Shown: positions 49,402 to 60,455, counted from the first letter of the stretch. The stretch: 64,000 bases of DNA from Adiantum capillus-veneris (GCA_014529385.2 CM043945.1:97814612-97878611); one strand, 5' to 3'. Made by a program: numbers and translations. The notes: generated by a model not told the origin, from the sequence alone.

Positions 49402-50374
49402 TATTGGGGACAATCTAGCATAGCCTGATCAACCCAATTCCAACAAATTATCAATCTTAGGATCAACAACCCGGCTAGGACATGGAACACACGAGCATCG
49501 GATGTATCGAATGAGAGGATTCAAGAGTATGCTCATCCAATGCAACAGAGATTAGTCATTAATCACTAACTCTAATCACATCATCAAACAAGCATCACCT
49601 ACACATATTAAGCCTACTGAAGTCCGACTTACCATAGACTAGAATCTCTAAGAATACTCTTGATAAGCACACACTAATTGCATTGGTGTTGGCCTCTTCA
49701 ATCACCACATACCAATCAAGGCACTTTATCAAAAGCTACACACACAAGGTGAGTGGTGCTAGAGTTTCATAAAACCCATCCACACACAAGCAAACAATAG
49801 GGCATATACACTAATTACAAGATTAAGAACCAACTTAATCAATGTAATTAGAGATGTTAAATATCGCAAATTGAATGTTCATAGAAGAATAGGAGTGGTT
49901 AATAAGTAAGAAGTTATCACACACACTCAAATCTAGAATAATGAGAAAGGTGAAACTACTTCATGACTTAATGGAATATAGAAGAAGTAGACTAATGAAG
50001 AAAGTAGAGATTAGATTAAGAATGCTTCTCTAATTACAATGAATTAGCACTAACCTCTCAAGCATGGGCATTAAGCTCAAGGCTAGATCATCCATGGAGT
50101 GAACACTCAATAAAGAGAGCTCTCAAAAGTGGATCCTCAAGAGTGGATACTCAAGAATGAAGCCTCCTTACATAAAGGCTTCCTTATAAAGGCTTTCACC
50201 ACAATCCCTTCTACTATGGGTTTAAGTTTGAGCCCTCTAGCTAGCATATACAACTTTGGAACTCTCAATGAGCCCAAGACCTTATACAAAGTGAGTAGGA
50301 AATATTGTCCACATCCATAGCACATCTCCCGCTGGATGCATAATCGGTGTAGCATGTGTTAGCCGCCGCTAACA
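49402..50374 (-). repeat. 5' LTR of the outer element
   Basis: 973 bases. The minus-strand start TGTTAGCGGCGGCTAACA is itself an inverted repeat. Partner of 30765-31768. Confidence 0.85.
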
Positions 50375-50379
50375 TGTTT
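50375..50379. repeat. Target-site duplication TGTTT (right)
   Basis: Exact copy of 30760-30764. Confidence 0.85.
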
Positions 50380-51110
50380 CAAGAAAGAAGGTAGTCAATG
50401 TCAATTGAGTTCGAATAGCCAAAGCCAAAACCGGGGGAGGGGGGGGAGGTTCGTGTTGGTAGAGATAAGATTTGTGAACCCATTAATTCAGCCTTGGAGG
50501 CCTTTCAAGCAGGCTTGAAAGTGGGTTAGAGAATGGGAAAAAAATAGAATAACTACCTAACACCTGATATGGAAGTAGCAAAGCTAGAAGCTTACAAAAT
50601 TTGGTGCAAATCACAGAGTCCATGCTAGAAGCACAAAAATGAAAAATAAACACCATTGGGAATCCAAAAAAGGATAGAACACAACCAAAACAATTGGAAA
50701 CAAAAGACACTAAAGAATTGAGGGATTCTTTAATTGAAAATGACAAACTTGAATTGATAGTACTAGATAGCAAGGATGAGCTAGAAGGAATCCCTTTAGT
50801 GGAGGAAGATTGGATTAATTACTTGTAGGAAAGACTTAGAGAGTTAAATGATGGAATCCTTGCTCTAAAGTTAGATTCAATTGAGAAAGTTTTTCTAGAC
50901 CAACCACCCATGGAATTCAACGGGCAGTCTCTATATGGAGATTGGGGATTAGAGTGGTCAAGGTTGTCACAAAGCTCAAACACTCAAGACCTTACTCTCA
51001 TAGTTGGGAGATAATGAAGAATTATCAGTTGACTTACAAGGAGAACAACAACACTCAGACTTAGAACCAGATAACAACTCAAGAGATTCAATATAGCTTG
51101 AGAATAGAAC
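50380..51110 (+). pseudogene. Old gypsy-type gag, 3' part
   Basis: After the outer element the decayed plus-strand coding sequence resumes: CEPINSALEAFQAGLKV, DMEVAKLEAYKIWCKSQS, WINYL, ERLRELNDGILALKLDSIEK, VFLDQPPMEFNG and GDWGLEW. In order, this matches the linker and pre-protease part of the nested element (KVNETLDTLLKAYDVRL, LEKQRFEMCKKM, LWKQVREANEADD, VFLPPIEEF, YWGDKG). The protease itself is not reached; similarity ends near 51110. Confidence 0.6.
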
Positions 51111-51146
51111 GAGTAATGTCAAAAACCATTGTAAAAGACCTTGTAT

Positions 51147-52164
51147 TCAAATGTGTTTTGAGTAATTACAATGCTTCACATTCGCGATAGTACATAGTTT
51201 GTCGATCTCAATTGTGTTGCCCTGAAGCAGCATCTTGCTCATCAAATAGATTTCTAATTGTGCTAAGGGTATCTTGGCGGGCTTGCTTGCATTTATACTC
51301 GTTTTCCATGCCAAACGTAATATATATTCCATGTGGAATATCTTGTGAACAGATTGCGCATCAACTACTATTTTGCATTAAACAGTTAAGACAACTAAAT
51401 GATAATAATGACCACATGTCAATGTATAATATCCACTCCATCCATCAAAATTCTTGTAGCAAACTGGACATTGGGAAGATGAGAATGCAGTTGAAGTAGA
51501 TGAGGGGACCAAATCTGGATGCATCACAAGGTGGCTGATGTGTGTCCCTTGTACAGGTGTTGGATTCACTCGCTGTGTCAAATTTTGAACGTCCTGGCTT
51601 AAGCGGTGAATGCTTTGCTCCATCCGGACTTGTGAGGGTTAGGATGTCTGGGTGGCTATAGAAAGCCGTGTTATTTTTGCATCTTTCTCTGCCAATTGTG
51701 TCGTGCAAATATCCTTCTCTCTCTTTAATTGTAGGTCGGCACCTTCCGCTATCAATGCCAACTCATCTCGGATGAAAGTGACACAATTCTCCCTTGAATC
51801 ATGAGTGGCAACAGTTGTCTCCTTTGACGAGAAGTCTACTGGTCGCTGTTGCACAAAGTGAACATATAACATTTTTGCAAAATATAGTGCACAATCTGCA
51901 TTGTGCAAGGAAGGGCCATAAACCTCCAAATAAATCCTCTCAGCGTTTTCTTTGATCACATCATGGTTGCACTTCGAAACCTTCCACCTTCCTTTCTTGA
52001 TCTCTGTGTCCTCACATGGCCATATTGTCTTGATCATGTCCTTTGTCACTTCTTTATTGATCTCTTTCCATTGCATGTGGTTTGGATTTGCCCATTTTGA
52101 GAGTCGTCGAGCAGTACGCATCGCTTGTTGTGCCAACATACCGTGTGCCAGAGACTTCATGCGC
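51147..52164 (-). pseudogene. Decayed gene with a RING-like finger
   Basis: One frame from about 52164, where ATTTCAG|CGCATG looks like a 3' splice site, to 51147. In-frame stops lie at 51639-51641 and before 51332. The N-terminal part is helical and charged (KWANPNHMQWKEINKEV, VTFIRDELALIAEGADLQL). Near the end, SSQCPVCYKNF ... YTLTCGHYYHL gives C-x2-C and C-G-H-x2-H of a RING-type zinc finger, but the later cysteines are missing or shifted. RING domains usually recruit ubiquitin-conjugating enzymes. It may be the 3' exon of the kinase-like gene upstream, which uses the same strand. Not functional as it stands. Confidence 0.5.
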
Positions 52165-52537
52165 TGAAATGCATTAACAGCCGCTTATTGTTGATCATCG
52201 GGCAGTGATTGGGAGCCAATATCTTGTTCTTCATCGGCCATTTTCTCTTAGAGATGCAATCAACAGATAGAAAAATATTCAATATCATTGGCAAATATAT
52301 ATTCTCACGATTCAATAGTCTCACAGGTGTAGAATATAGCAACTTCTCGTTCACTACAAAAGACCGCGGAATCCACTAAATCAAACCACAACAAATGCGA
52401 CTAATTGAACCACAAGGCAAATTTGAAATATTGACAATTAAATGACAAATTTAATGACTAAAGATAATTGACTCAATTAGGTGAACCACTTCAAACCAGA
52501 TAATACACTTCAATAAAAAAATAGAACACCCTGGACA

Positions 52538-54083
52538 AGACATATGTATATCATAGAAATGTTTAAATCGGATAAAATGATGGTGCAAGTTCAACAAGGG
52601 GACGTTGGACAAGGTTCGGATCTGTCTTTAAATGTTCTTTGAAAAATATCAACACATCAAAAGCATTTCTTCTTCGTTCCCACTCTTTTAACTTCATTTA
52701 ACAATCTACTTTAATTCAAATAGCCCTAGTAACATCTTCATCTGGGTGGTGAAAAACGTCTTCTGGAAAATAAACTTTCCTTGCTGCAGTCCAAAAATCT
52801 GTCAGTATGTCAAATAGGTAGCCCAATGCATAAATGTTGCTCGCTTTTGTGTATACATCTGTGCATTGTGGATTGTATACTTCGAGAGCAATCCACGGTC
52901 GCTTAGCCATCTCGGAATTCCCTGCTCTCTGTGCATCCAAAATTGTAGAGTCCGACTGTGCGCTTGGATGCAGATAATTAATTGTTGCGCGCTTAGCTGG
53001 TGTTCTCACCATCATACCCCAATCAATGACGCCGACGTTGGGTTTATTGGCGAGAGTAAAATCCAATATTATGTTGAACAGATGCAGGTAACTGTGCATT
53101 ATACCGGTTGAGTGGGCAGCCGCAACACCGTCGATTAAGGCGTGACAAATGGCTGGCATTTGGTCGATCACTTCTTTGATCCGCACCGTGTCTATCTCGC
53201 TTACAGGAAAATTTGCTACAGGCAATGACCTCCAGTCGTGTTGTAGCATGTGCATGTGTCATCTGAACAATCCGTGAGCGAATGCTAAGCGGCACATCAT
53301 GTCGCCCACAGTACCCCCATTGTAGTATGGGAATATTGTGATCCAAGGAGCTTCAGTAGTAAACCCAATGCACCTTACAATTGAGGGGTGAAGTGTTTGC
53401 ATTCCTTGCTATGTCTGAAAGCTGTCAAATTTTGCCTCACTCCCTCTCTTGTAACATTTTCCTACATATGTAATGTGGTCTGGAAAAAATGAGATGCTTT
53501 TGATGGTGTACAATGTGCCCACACCAAAGGAGCCTGCTCCAATCCTCATACCTTCTACCAAGGCTTCATGAGGGATGCCAACAAGATGAGTGCACTTTGC
53601 ATTCAAAGCTGTGTGCATAATTGTGACGGTGCCGCTGGCATCGGATCGACCTCCCAAAGCTGCTTGCGCATCTTGGGCCATCTTCAACCTCTTGGGTAAG
53701 GCTGTTTGGTCATGCGCTTTCACACGCTTCATCTTTACCTTCTGTTCTTCCCACAATTTATCCCAGAGCTCTAATTTTAACATGTTGCAAGCAAGTGGGA
53801 TATCTTCCTTTAAGTCTCTGCAACATACTTTCATATTGCCCAACACTGTCCTAACCTTGTGGTCGGGGTCAAATTCTCGAATCCCTGTTGGAATCAACAA
53901 CTCGTATTGGCCTTCAAGTCGCAACCTGCACTTTGTGTTCTCCCATATAGCTCTAGTGAGGTCTTTGATGTAGACATCGCTTTCACTAATCTGCAGTATG
54001 CGATCATCTGCACATGATGAGCTTGCCAAAATACATTCTTTATGAATGGCACGCATAATACTTTTCTTTTGATCTGGTGTCAT
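52538..54083 (-). pseudogene. Decayed protein-kinase-like gene
   Basis: A single frame from ATG 54083 (MTPDQKKSIM), just after a 3' splice-like TTTTTATTGTCCAG. The hydrophobic, signal-like peptide of the longer open frame upstream is therefore probably intron. After about 190 residues of helical, charged sequence come kinase signs: GMRIGAGSFGVGTLY (glycine loop), YVGKCYK (lysine), HPSIVRCIGFTTEAPWITI (hinge region), GIMHSYLHLFNIIL where H-R-D-L would be, VGVIDWGM (DFG equivalent), ALEVY, and SNIYALGYLFDIL. The catalytic Asp of HRD is Tyr. Stops at 53409-53411 (TAG), 53256-53258 (TGA) and after 52716 break it. The family is uncertain. Confidence 0.65.
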
Positions 54084-54323
54084 ATTTGCACTGGACAATA
54101 AAAAACAACATATCAAATACAAATTCATGGTTGCGAATGACACTAACCTTCTCACACTATTTCAGGCAAACCCTTAACCACCACTTGAAGACTTTAAGAA
54201 ATGTGCAAGGAAATATTGATAGAAATTGAAAACAATCTTCACTTAAAATTGCAATCTGTTACACGTGTAAAATGCACATCAAACAAGTGGTTTATAAGAA
54301 CTTAATTCAGATCAAACAATACA

Positions 54324-54533
54324 TGTTAACATTATGGCACATTTCTGAAGGAGTACGAGCAGAAGTGCGACGCGAGAGAGAGTGCGAGAAGAAGAGCACA
54401 ACGATATGGTGAACTCGCTCTACTGTAATGTGTAGAGCATAGTGAGTTCTTATTAGGTTTTAACAACAGAATATGTGTACATACCTGGAGGCCCGCCCAC
54501 TTACCTGGGCGACCACATTGGGCTTTATACCCC
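54324..54533 (-). repeat. 3' LTR of the decayed copia element, split by a newer insertion
   Basis: Ends TGTTAACA on the plus strand. Its other end, ACCCCAACA at 59720-59728, lies beyond the inserted copia element. On the minus strand the restored start is TGTTGGGGT followed by ATAAAGCCC. The partner 5' LTR would be past 64000. Confidence 0.7.
54529..54533. repeat. Target-site duplication ACCCC (left)
   Basis: Repeated exactly at 59720-59724. Confidence 0.92.
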
Positions 54534-54812
54534 TGTAGACATGTAGTAGTGTTAGTGTGTATACGCGCTTCACCAGGGGCACTTTTCTCCCACTGGGTTT
54601 TTCCCCCTGGACATCTGGTGTGAAAGGACACCTTATCTCTTAGGGTTTCATATAAGCTTTGTAGCTCTGAGTTTGTACACATATTATTATTCCAATACAG
54701 AGAGAGAGACTACAGAGATCTCGTACACAAGCTCTGTGTCTTCTCCTTCTCCATCTTCTTCCTACTCTGAGTTGCTGTCTTCCTTCTGTTTCCTGTTTCA
54801 TCATCTTCAACA
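54534..54812 (+). repeat. 5' LTR of the young copia element
   Basis: 279 bases, TGTAGACATG...TCTTCAACA. A TATA-like TATAAG lies at 54651-54656, a likely promoter for the element RNA. The phrase CCAGGGG ... CCCCCTGG forms an inverted repeat in its first third. Confidence 0.97.
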
Positions 54813-54814
54813 AT

Positions 54815-54830
54815 TGGTATCAGAGCGAGG
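54815..54830 (+). promoter_or_regulatory. Primer-binding site, initiator tRNA-Met type
   Basis: TGGTATCAGAGCGAGG, two bases after the 5' LTR. Its start is the standard complement to the 3' end of plant initiator tRNA-Met. Confidence 0.95.
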
Positions 54831-55211
54831 TGATTTCTAGAGCCTCTACTTGCGTTTTCGCGTCCACGCGCGCAATCGCAGTTTTCAGGCAGTTTTCAAA
54901 AAATTTGTTCGCGGGAGCATCCTCGACGTTCCGGGAGTATTCTGATTAGGCGACCTGGGGTTTTAACCCCCTTTCGAAGCCGTTCGAGCCCTCAGAATTT
55001 CGTTTTGAGCAGCGTAGCAGAAGTTACTTTTCCGAGGCGTTTAGATCAAGAGGGTGTGCTTTTTGACAGATTTTCTTCAGGTAAACAGTTCTTTTGGGAA
55101 GCAGCTTGTCTTAGCTTTGTGCTAAGATTTTGTGTAGAGTTTTGCTTGGATTGGAGAGGAGATTTGTGAATCTCTTGGAGGTTCTTTTGCTCTCTTGTGT
55201 GCATCTACAGT
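54831..55211 (+). other. Untranslated leader of the young copia element
   Basis: 381 bases between the primer site and the polyprotein start. No frame of interest; presumably holds packaging signals. Confidence 0.7.
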
Positions 55212-58200
55212 ATGGCTCAATCTACGGAGAAAGAGATTTTTGGTGCGTTTACATCCGAAGACAAATTGGATGGTACCAACTATTCTCTTTGGTCTTTTAT
55301 GGCCAAAAATGTTTTGGTTGGTAAAGGATTGTGGGATTATGTATCTGGAGATGAAGTTCGTCCAGGTAGCATTGCACCTGCCACGCCTGGTCGTGGTGCA
55401 GCTGTTGGTGCAGGGCCCTCACAAGTCACTCCAGAGCAAAAGAGATGGGATACTAAAGATGCACAAGCTATGGCTGTGATTGCCTTAACCATAAAGAGGA
55501 CAATCACACCACATATCAGATCTTGCAGAACTTCTGAGGATGCTTGGAACACTCTGCAAGCTATGTTTGGAGGAAGAAACGCTGCCAGAATAGAGTTTTT
55601 GAAGAAACAACTTGACAAAATACAGATGGACGAAGGTGACGATATTGTCGAGCATCTTACAAAAATCAGGGATCTTAAAGAGCAATTGCTTAGCATTGAT
55701 GAAGTGATTCCAGAGAAGGACTTGGTTTCCAAAACACTCAATTCACTACCACCATCTTATTTGACTTTTCAGACTTCTTTGACTCTGTCTTTGCGAGCTA
55801 ATCCTGACCCTCTTTATTTTGAAGAGTTAGTGGCTTTGCTATTGCAGGAGGATCAATCACGTAAGAACAAGTCTTTACAGGTGGATGGTATGGATCATGC
55901 TCTTGTTGTACAGAACAAAAACAGGGGTAAAGAGAGTGCTCATCACTCCAAGTCTAGTGCAGGACAATCTTCAGAGAAGTCTAAAGGTGATTCCGACAAG
56001 TCCAAGAAGAAAGGTAAATGTCACTACTGCAAGAAACCTGGTCACTACATTAGTGAGTGTAAAAAGCGAATTGCTAAAGAAAAGAAGAAAGAGTCAAGTT
56101 TGGTTGTTTCAGCTTCTGGTGATTCTTCTACAGCTAAAGAAGAGTCTGCAAACTTTGTGCAGGATTCTTATGCTTTTGTAGTATGTTCAAATTTTTCTGC
56201 TTACAGTGTTGACAAGACACAAATGATTTGGTACTTTGATAGTGGTGCATCCAGGCATATTACTTCAAGGAAGGATTTGTTTTGTTCATTGGATGCAGCT
56301 CCAGCAGGAAAGAAGGTGACATGTGCAAATAATGCTTCTTATCCAATCAAAGGCGTTGGTAAGATTTTGATTACCATTTCAGATGGTTCAGATTTATGCT
56401 TGCCAGATGTCTTATATGTTCCAGGGATCAAGAAGAATTTGTTGTCTGTATCCTCTCTTGCAAAAAATGGTCTTCGGGTCATTTTTGAGGATGACAGATG
56501 TGTTGTACGAGATCGAGAGAATGGTTATTCTCTTATCACTACAGGTACGCTGGACAATGGACTATTTGTGCTAGATCGTTATGAAAAGCAGATTCAGGTA
56601 TGTATTGCAGAAACAAAGACTCAGGCCATGCAGGATGCTGAGTTGTGGCATGCTAGATTTGGGCATGTTAGTTATGGCAGTTTGATGACTTTACAACGTC
56701 ATAATATGGTGCATGATTTGTCTTTATTGGAGATGCCACCAAGACATGTATGTGAAGGTTGCGTTCTTGGAAAGATGCACAGATTTGCATTTTCGCAGGA
56801 TGGTTCAGTTAGAGCGACACGAAAGTTGCAGCTTGTACACAGTGATGTATGTGGTCCTATGAGGACGCCATCTATAGGAAACAGCCTTTATTTTGTGACC
56901 TTCATTGATGACTTTTCCAGGTTTTGTTGGGTGTATCCACTCAAAGCAAAGTCAGACGTGTTTGCAGTTTTTCAACATTATGTCGCCATGGTTGAAAATG
57001 AAACAGGTTGCAAAGTACAGACTCTTCGTACCGATCGAGGAGGTGAATACATGTCAGGTGCATTTAAGGATTTTTTGGGAAAGAAAGGCATTAAACACCA
57101 ATGCACTATGCCATACACACCACAACAGAATGGTGTTGCAGAAAGGAAGAACAGGTCTTTAATGGAGACAGCTAGATGTATGCTCAAGGCTAAGAGTTTG
57201 CCTCATAAGCTATGGATGGAGGCAGTTGCTTGTGCAGCACATGTTTTGAACAGGTGTCCTACTCGTGCCTTGAAGACCATTACTGCATATGAAGCTTGGT
57301 ATGACAAAAAACCTTCAGTCAGTTATCTTCGTGTTTTTGGTTGTCTTGCTTATGCTCACATCCCTCAGCAGTTACGTGGGAAGCTTGATGATAAGGCAAT
57401 CAAATGTATATTTGTGGGGTACAGTAGTGGAAGTAAAGGTTATAGACTTTACAATCCTGCTACAAACAAGATTTTTGAAAGTCGTGATGTAATTTTTGCA
57501 GAAACTACTGCTCAACCTATGGTTGCTTTTGATGTACCTCATATGCAGACACATGATGTATTTGAAGGTTTGCTTCCTTCTTTTGTGGAGAATCAAGAAT
57601 CACAACAGGTTGATAATCTTGATCAATCTTTTGATCAGCATGTGACACCTCATGATGTAGAGGAAATTGTGCGTGAAGAGCAAGAAGTTCTCAGGGAAGA
57701 AAGAACCTTGCCTAAATGGGTTCAGAAAACTTTGCAGGATAGCAAGTTGGATGCACCGTTGCCACGAAAAACACGTGCTGGTACTACTTTTGGCAGAGAG
57801 CAAGTAGATTTGGCTTGCTTTAGCACTCTTTGTGATGCAGATGAGCCTGATTCATTTGAACAAGCTTTAGAGTGTGTTCAGTGGAAAGATGCTATGCAGC
57901 AAGAAATTGATTCTATTCATAAGAATCATACATGGGATCTAGTGGACTTGCCTACAGGTAAAAAGCCTATTGGTACAAAGTGGGTTTTTAAGGTAAAAAG
58001 GAAACAAGATGGTACTGTTGACAGGTACAAAGCAAGGCTTGTGGCAAAAGGCTATGCGCAACAGAAAGGCATAGATTATGATGAAACCTTTGCTCCTACT
58101 TCTCGTGCGTCCACAGTTAGATCACTAGTTGCAATTGCTGCTCATCATGGTTGGAAAGTGCATCAGTTGGATATCAAAACTGCTTTTTTGAATGGTGATT

Positions 58201-59393
58201 TGCAGGAAGAAGTTTATGTAAGTCAACCAAGTGGTTTTGTTGTAAAAGGTCAAGAGAAAAAGGTATGTAGATTGCGTAAAGCTTTGTATGGTCTCAAACA
58301 GGCTCCAAGAGCATGGTATGAGAAGATACATACTTATTTGATTGGCCAGGGATTTCAGAATAGTCCAACAGAAAGTACTTTGTATGTCAAAAAGAGAGAT
58401 GGAGTTCTCATTATGCTAACACTTTATGTGGATGATATGCTTCTTACAGGCAATAGTGCAGATGAAATTGAAGCGTTTAAAGATGCTTTGAGAAAAACCT
58501 TTGAGATGTCTGATCTTGGTTTGCTACATTATTACTTGGGTATTCAGTTTGTGCAATCAGAAGATGGCATATACATGTTGCAGGCAAAATATTTGCATAA
58601 AATTTTGGACAAGTTTGGTATGCAAAATTGTAAGCCAATCTCTACACCCGTAGAAACTGGATCAAAGTTGAGCATGCACGATGCTGGAGAACCTTTTGAT
58701 GTACATACTTATGCAGCAGCGGTTGGTTGCTTGATATATTTGGCAGGCAACACTCGTCCAGACATTCAATTTGGGGTTTCACAAGCAAGCAGATTTATGC
58801 ACAGCCCAGGTATGCATCATTGGCAGGCTGTGAAGCGCATACTTCGTTACCTTTCAGGTACCCCTAATCTTGCCATGTTCTTTCCAAGGGGGGATATGTA
58901 TGGAAAGCACAGTTCTATGCAGCTTCTTGGTTACAGCGATTCAGATTGGGCTGGTGATTTTGACACACGACATTCCACAAGTGGCAATTGTTTTTTCTTG
59001 GGAAATGCATGTATATCTTGGCTAAGCAAGAAGCAACCCACAGTGGCTACATCAACTTGTGAAGCTGAGTACAGGGCAGCTTTCACGGCAACAGTTGATT
59101 GTGTATGGATACGCAGGTTATTGGCAGATCTTTGTGAGTGTCAACAGGCACCCACTACCATTTTCACTGACAGTCAGAGTGCTATGGCAGTTGCAAGGAA
59201 TCCAGTATTTCATGCAAGAACAAAGCACATAGAGGTTCACTACCACTATGTCAGGGAAAGGCTACATGCAGGGGAGATCACACTAAGTTACTGTCATACA
59301 CAGGATAACATTGCAGATCTATTTACGAAGGCGTTATCACGAGAAAAGTTTGAAGCTTTCCGAAAAGCTTTGGGCTTACTCTCATACACATGA
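55212..59393 (+). CDS. Copia Gag-Pol polyprotein, intact
   Basis: 1393 residues from ATG 55212 (MAQSTEKEIFGAF); the frame runs upstream to a GTG at 55197, but the ATG has a G after it and suits a plant start. Domains: gag with the UBN2-like LDGTNYSLW start; zinc knuckle CHYCKKPGHYISEC near residue 270; protease WYFDSGASRHIT (Asp 343); integrase with the HHCC region (LWHARFGHV, CEGCVLGK) and acids D545, D608, E644, giving D-D-35-E; reverse transcriptase with KWVFKVKRKQDG and LYVDDML (aspartates 1074, 1075); RNase H with YSDSDWAGD and FTDSQSA. It makes the particle and copies and inserts the element. No stop or frameshift was found, so it is probably functional. Single-frame Gag-Pol is normal for copia. 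Confidence 0.97.
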   Translation: MAQSTEKEIFGAFTSEDKLDGTNYSLWSFMAKNVLVGKGLWDYVSGDEVRPGSIAPATPGRGAAVGAGPSQVTPEQKRWDTKDAQAMAVIALTIKRTITPHIRSCRTSEDAWNTLQAMFGGRNAARIEFLKKQLDKIQMDEGDDIVEHLTKIRDLKEQLLSIDEVIPEKDLVSKTLNSLPPSYLTFQTSLTLSLRANPDPLYFEELVALLLQEDQSRKNKSLQVDGMDHALVVQNKNRGKESAHHSKSSAGQSSEKSKGDSDKSKKKGKCHYCKKPGHYISECKKRIAKEKKKESSLVVSASGDSSTAKEESANFVQDSYAFVVCSNFSAYSVDKTQMIWYFDSGASRHITSRKDLFCSLDAAPAGKKVTCANNASYPIKGVGKILITISDGSDLCLPDVLYVPGIKKNLLSVSSLAKNGLRVIFEDDRCVVRDRENGYSLITTGTLDNGLFVLDRYEKQIQVCIAETKTQAMQDAELWHARFGHVSYGSLMTLQRHNMVHDLSLLEMPPRHVCEGCVLGKMHRFAFSQDGSVRATRKLQLVHSDVCGPMRTPSIGNSLYFVTFIDDFSRFCWVYPLKAKSDVFAVFQHYVAMVENETGCKVQTLRTDRGGEYMSGAFKDFLGKKGIKHQCTMPYTPQQNGVAERKNRSLMETARCMLKAKSLPHKLWMEAVACAAHVLNRCPTRALKTITAYEAWYDKKPSVSYLRVFGCLAYAHIPQQLRGKLDDKAIKCIFVGYSSGSKGYRLYNPATNKIFESRDVIFAETTAQPMVAFDVPHMQTHDVFEGLLPSFVENQESQQVDNLDQSFDQHVTPHDVEEIVREEQEVLREERTLPKWVQKTLQDSKLDAPLPRKTRAGTTFGREQVDLACFSTLCDADEPDSFEQALECVQWKDAMQQEIDSIHKNHTWDLVDLPTGKKPIGTKWVFKVKRKQDGTVDRYKARLVAKGYAQQKGIDYDETFAPTSRASTVRSLVAIAAHHGWKVHQLDIKTAFLNGDLQEEVYVSQPSGFVVKGQEKKVCRLRKALYGLKQAPRAWYEKIHTYLIGQGFQNSPTESTLYVKKRDGVLIMLTLYVDDMLLTGNSADEIEAFKDALRKTFEMSDLGLLHYYLGIQFVQSEDGIYMLQAKYLHKILDKFGMQNCKPISTPVETGSKLSMHDAGEPFDVHTYAAAVGCLIYLAGNTRPDIQFGVSQASRFMHSPGMHHWQAVKRILRYLSGTPNLAMFFPRGDMYGKHSSMQLLGYSDSDWAGDFDTRHSTSGNCFFLGNACISWLSKKQPTVATSTCEAEYRAAFTATVDCVWIRRLLADLCECQQAPTTIFTDSQSAMAVARNPVFHARTKHIEVHYHYVRERLHAGEITLSYCHTQDNIADLFTKALSREKFEAFRKALGLLSYT

Positions 59394-59429
59394 TGATCTG
59401 CTACCTTGTACGGATTCACACTATCATTA

Positions 59430-59440
59430 CAGGGGGGATT
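59430..59440 (+). promoter_or_regulatory. Polypurine tract of the young copia element
   Basis: AGGGGGGATT directly before the 3' LTR. Confidence 0.9.
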
Positions 59441-59719
59441 TGTAGACATGTAGTAGTGTTAGTGTGTATACGCGCTTCACCAGGGGCACTTTTCTCCCAC
59501 TGGGTTTTTCCCCCTGGACATCTGGTGTGAAAGGACACCTTATCTCTTAAGGTTTCATATAAGCTTTGTAGCTCTGAGTTTGTACACATATTATTATTCC
59601 AATACAGAGAGAGAGACTACAGAGATCTCGTACACAAGCTCTGTGTCTTCTCCTTCTCCATCTTCTTCCTACTCTGAGTTGCTGTCTTCCTTCTGTTTCC
59701 TGTTTCATCATCTTCAACA
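59441..59719 (+). repeat. 3' LTR of the young copia element
   Basis: 279 bases, differing from the 5' LTR only in CTTAAGG versus CTTAGGG near 59549. TATAAG lies at 59558-59563. Confidence 0.97.
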
Positions 59720-59724
59720 ACCCC
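59720..59724. repeat. Target-site duplication ACCCC (right)
   Basis: Exact copy of 54529-54533. Confidence 0.92.
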
Positions 59725-59879
59725 AACAACCTCCCACTTAAAGTCCAATGTGGTACTTTAAGTGTGAGAGAAGTTACTATACAAGCTAATATACAAGAGA
59801 TGTAAAGAAGTGATGTACTACCCTACACCTAGCTGCTTGCGAAAATGCTCAAAGCTCACTGAGGGAAGTTCTTTTGTAA

Positions 59880-60455
59880 CTAGATCAGCAGGATTTTCTG
59901 TGGTGTGAACTTTGACAAGATGAAGTTGCTTATCCTTGAGCATTTCCCTGATGAAATGATACTCACATCCACATGCTTTGTCTTTGAGTGATAAACTGGA
60001 TTGCGATCCAATTGTATAGCACTTTGACTATCACAATACAACACAGGCATCTTTTCTTTGATTCCCAAATCTGTTACTAGTCGATTAAGCCAAATTGATT
60101 CTTTGCATGCCTCTGATGCTGCAACATATTCAGCCTCTGTAGTAGAATAAGTAACACAATCTTGTAATCTAGAACGCCATGATACTACTCCACCAGCCAA
60201 TGTAAAAACATACCCTGACGTAGACCTTCGGTTGTCTAAGTCACCTGCATAATCTGAGTCTGTAAAACCCTTTACACTTAGCTTCTGACTCCAATAGCAT
60301 ATACGCATACTCTTTGTAGCTTTCAGGTATCTCAATGTTCCTTTCACTGCCTCCCAATGTTTCTTGCCTGGGTTTGACACGTATCGACTTACTACTCCCA
60401 CTGCAAATGCAATGTCTAGGCGAGTAGCAATCATTGCATACATCAAACTACCCAC
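59880..60455 (-). pseudogene. Copia RNase H and C-terminal part
   Basis: 191 codons: MGSLMYAMIATRLDIAFAVG, GFTDSDYAGDLDNRRSTSG (first acids), STTEAEYVAASEA (Glu) and YCDSQSAIQL, then NPVYHSKTKHVDV. RNase H removes the RNA template during reverse transcription. Frame shifted relative to the upstream reverse-transcriptase block. The C-terminus is frame-shifted as well, since the conserved H-x-R region after KHVDV is altered. Confidence 0.85.

Larger units (their letters stand above)
54534..59719 (+). mobile_element. Young, complete Ty1/copia retrotransposon
   Basis: 5186 bases with two 279-base LTRs that differ at one position, a perfect ACCCC target duplication, a methionine-tRNA primer site, a polypurine tract and one uninterrupted polyprotein frame. 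All parts needed for movement are present. The integrase domain comes before the reverse transcriptase, which defines copia. It inserted into the 3' LTR of another copia element in the opposite orientation. Confidence 0.97.

Noticed and set aside
54084-54155. Signal peptide on the kinase-like protein
   Set aside because: The hydrophobic stretch lies before a splice-acceptor-like pyrimidine run and its frame starts with GTG, so it is probably intron.
55197-55211. Upstream start of the copia polyprotein
   Set aside because: The codon at 55197 is GTG. The ATG at 55212 is the plausible plant start.
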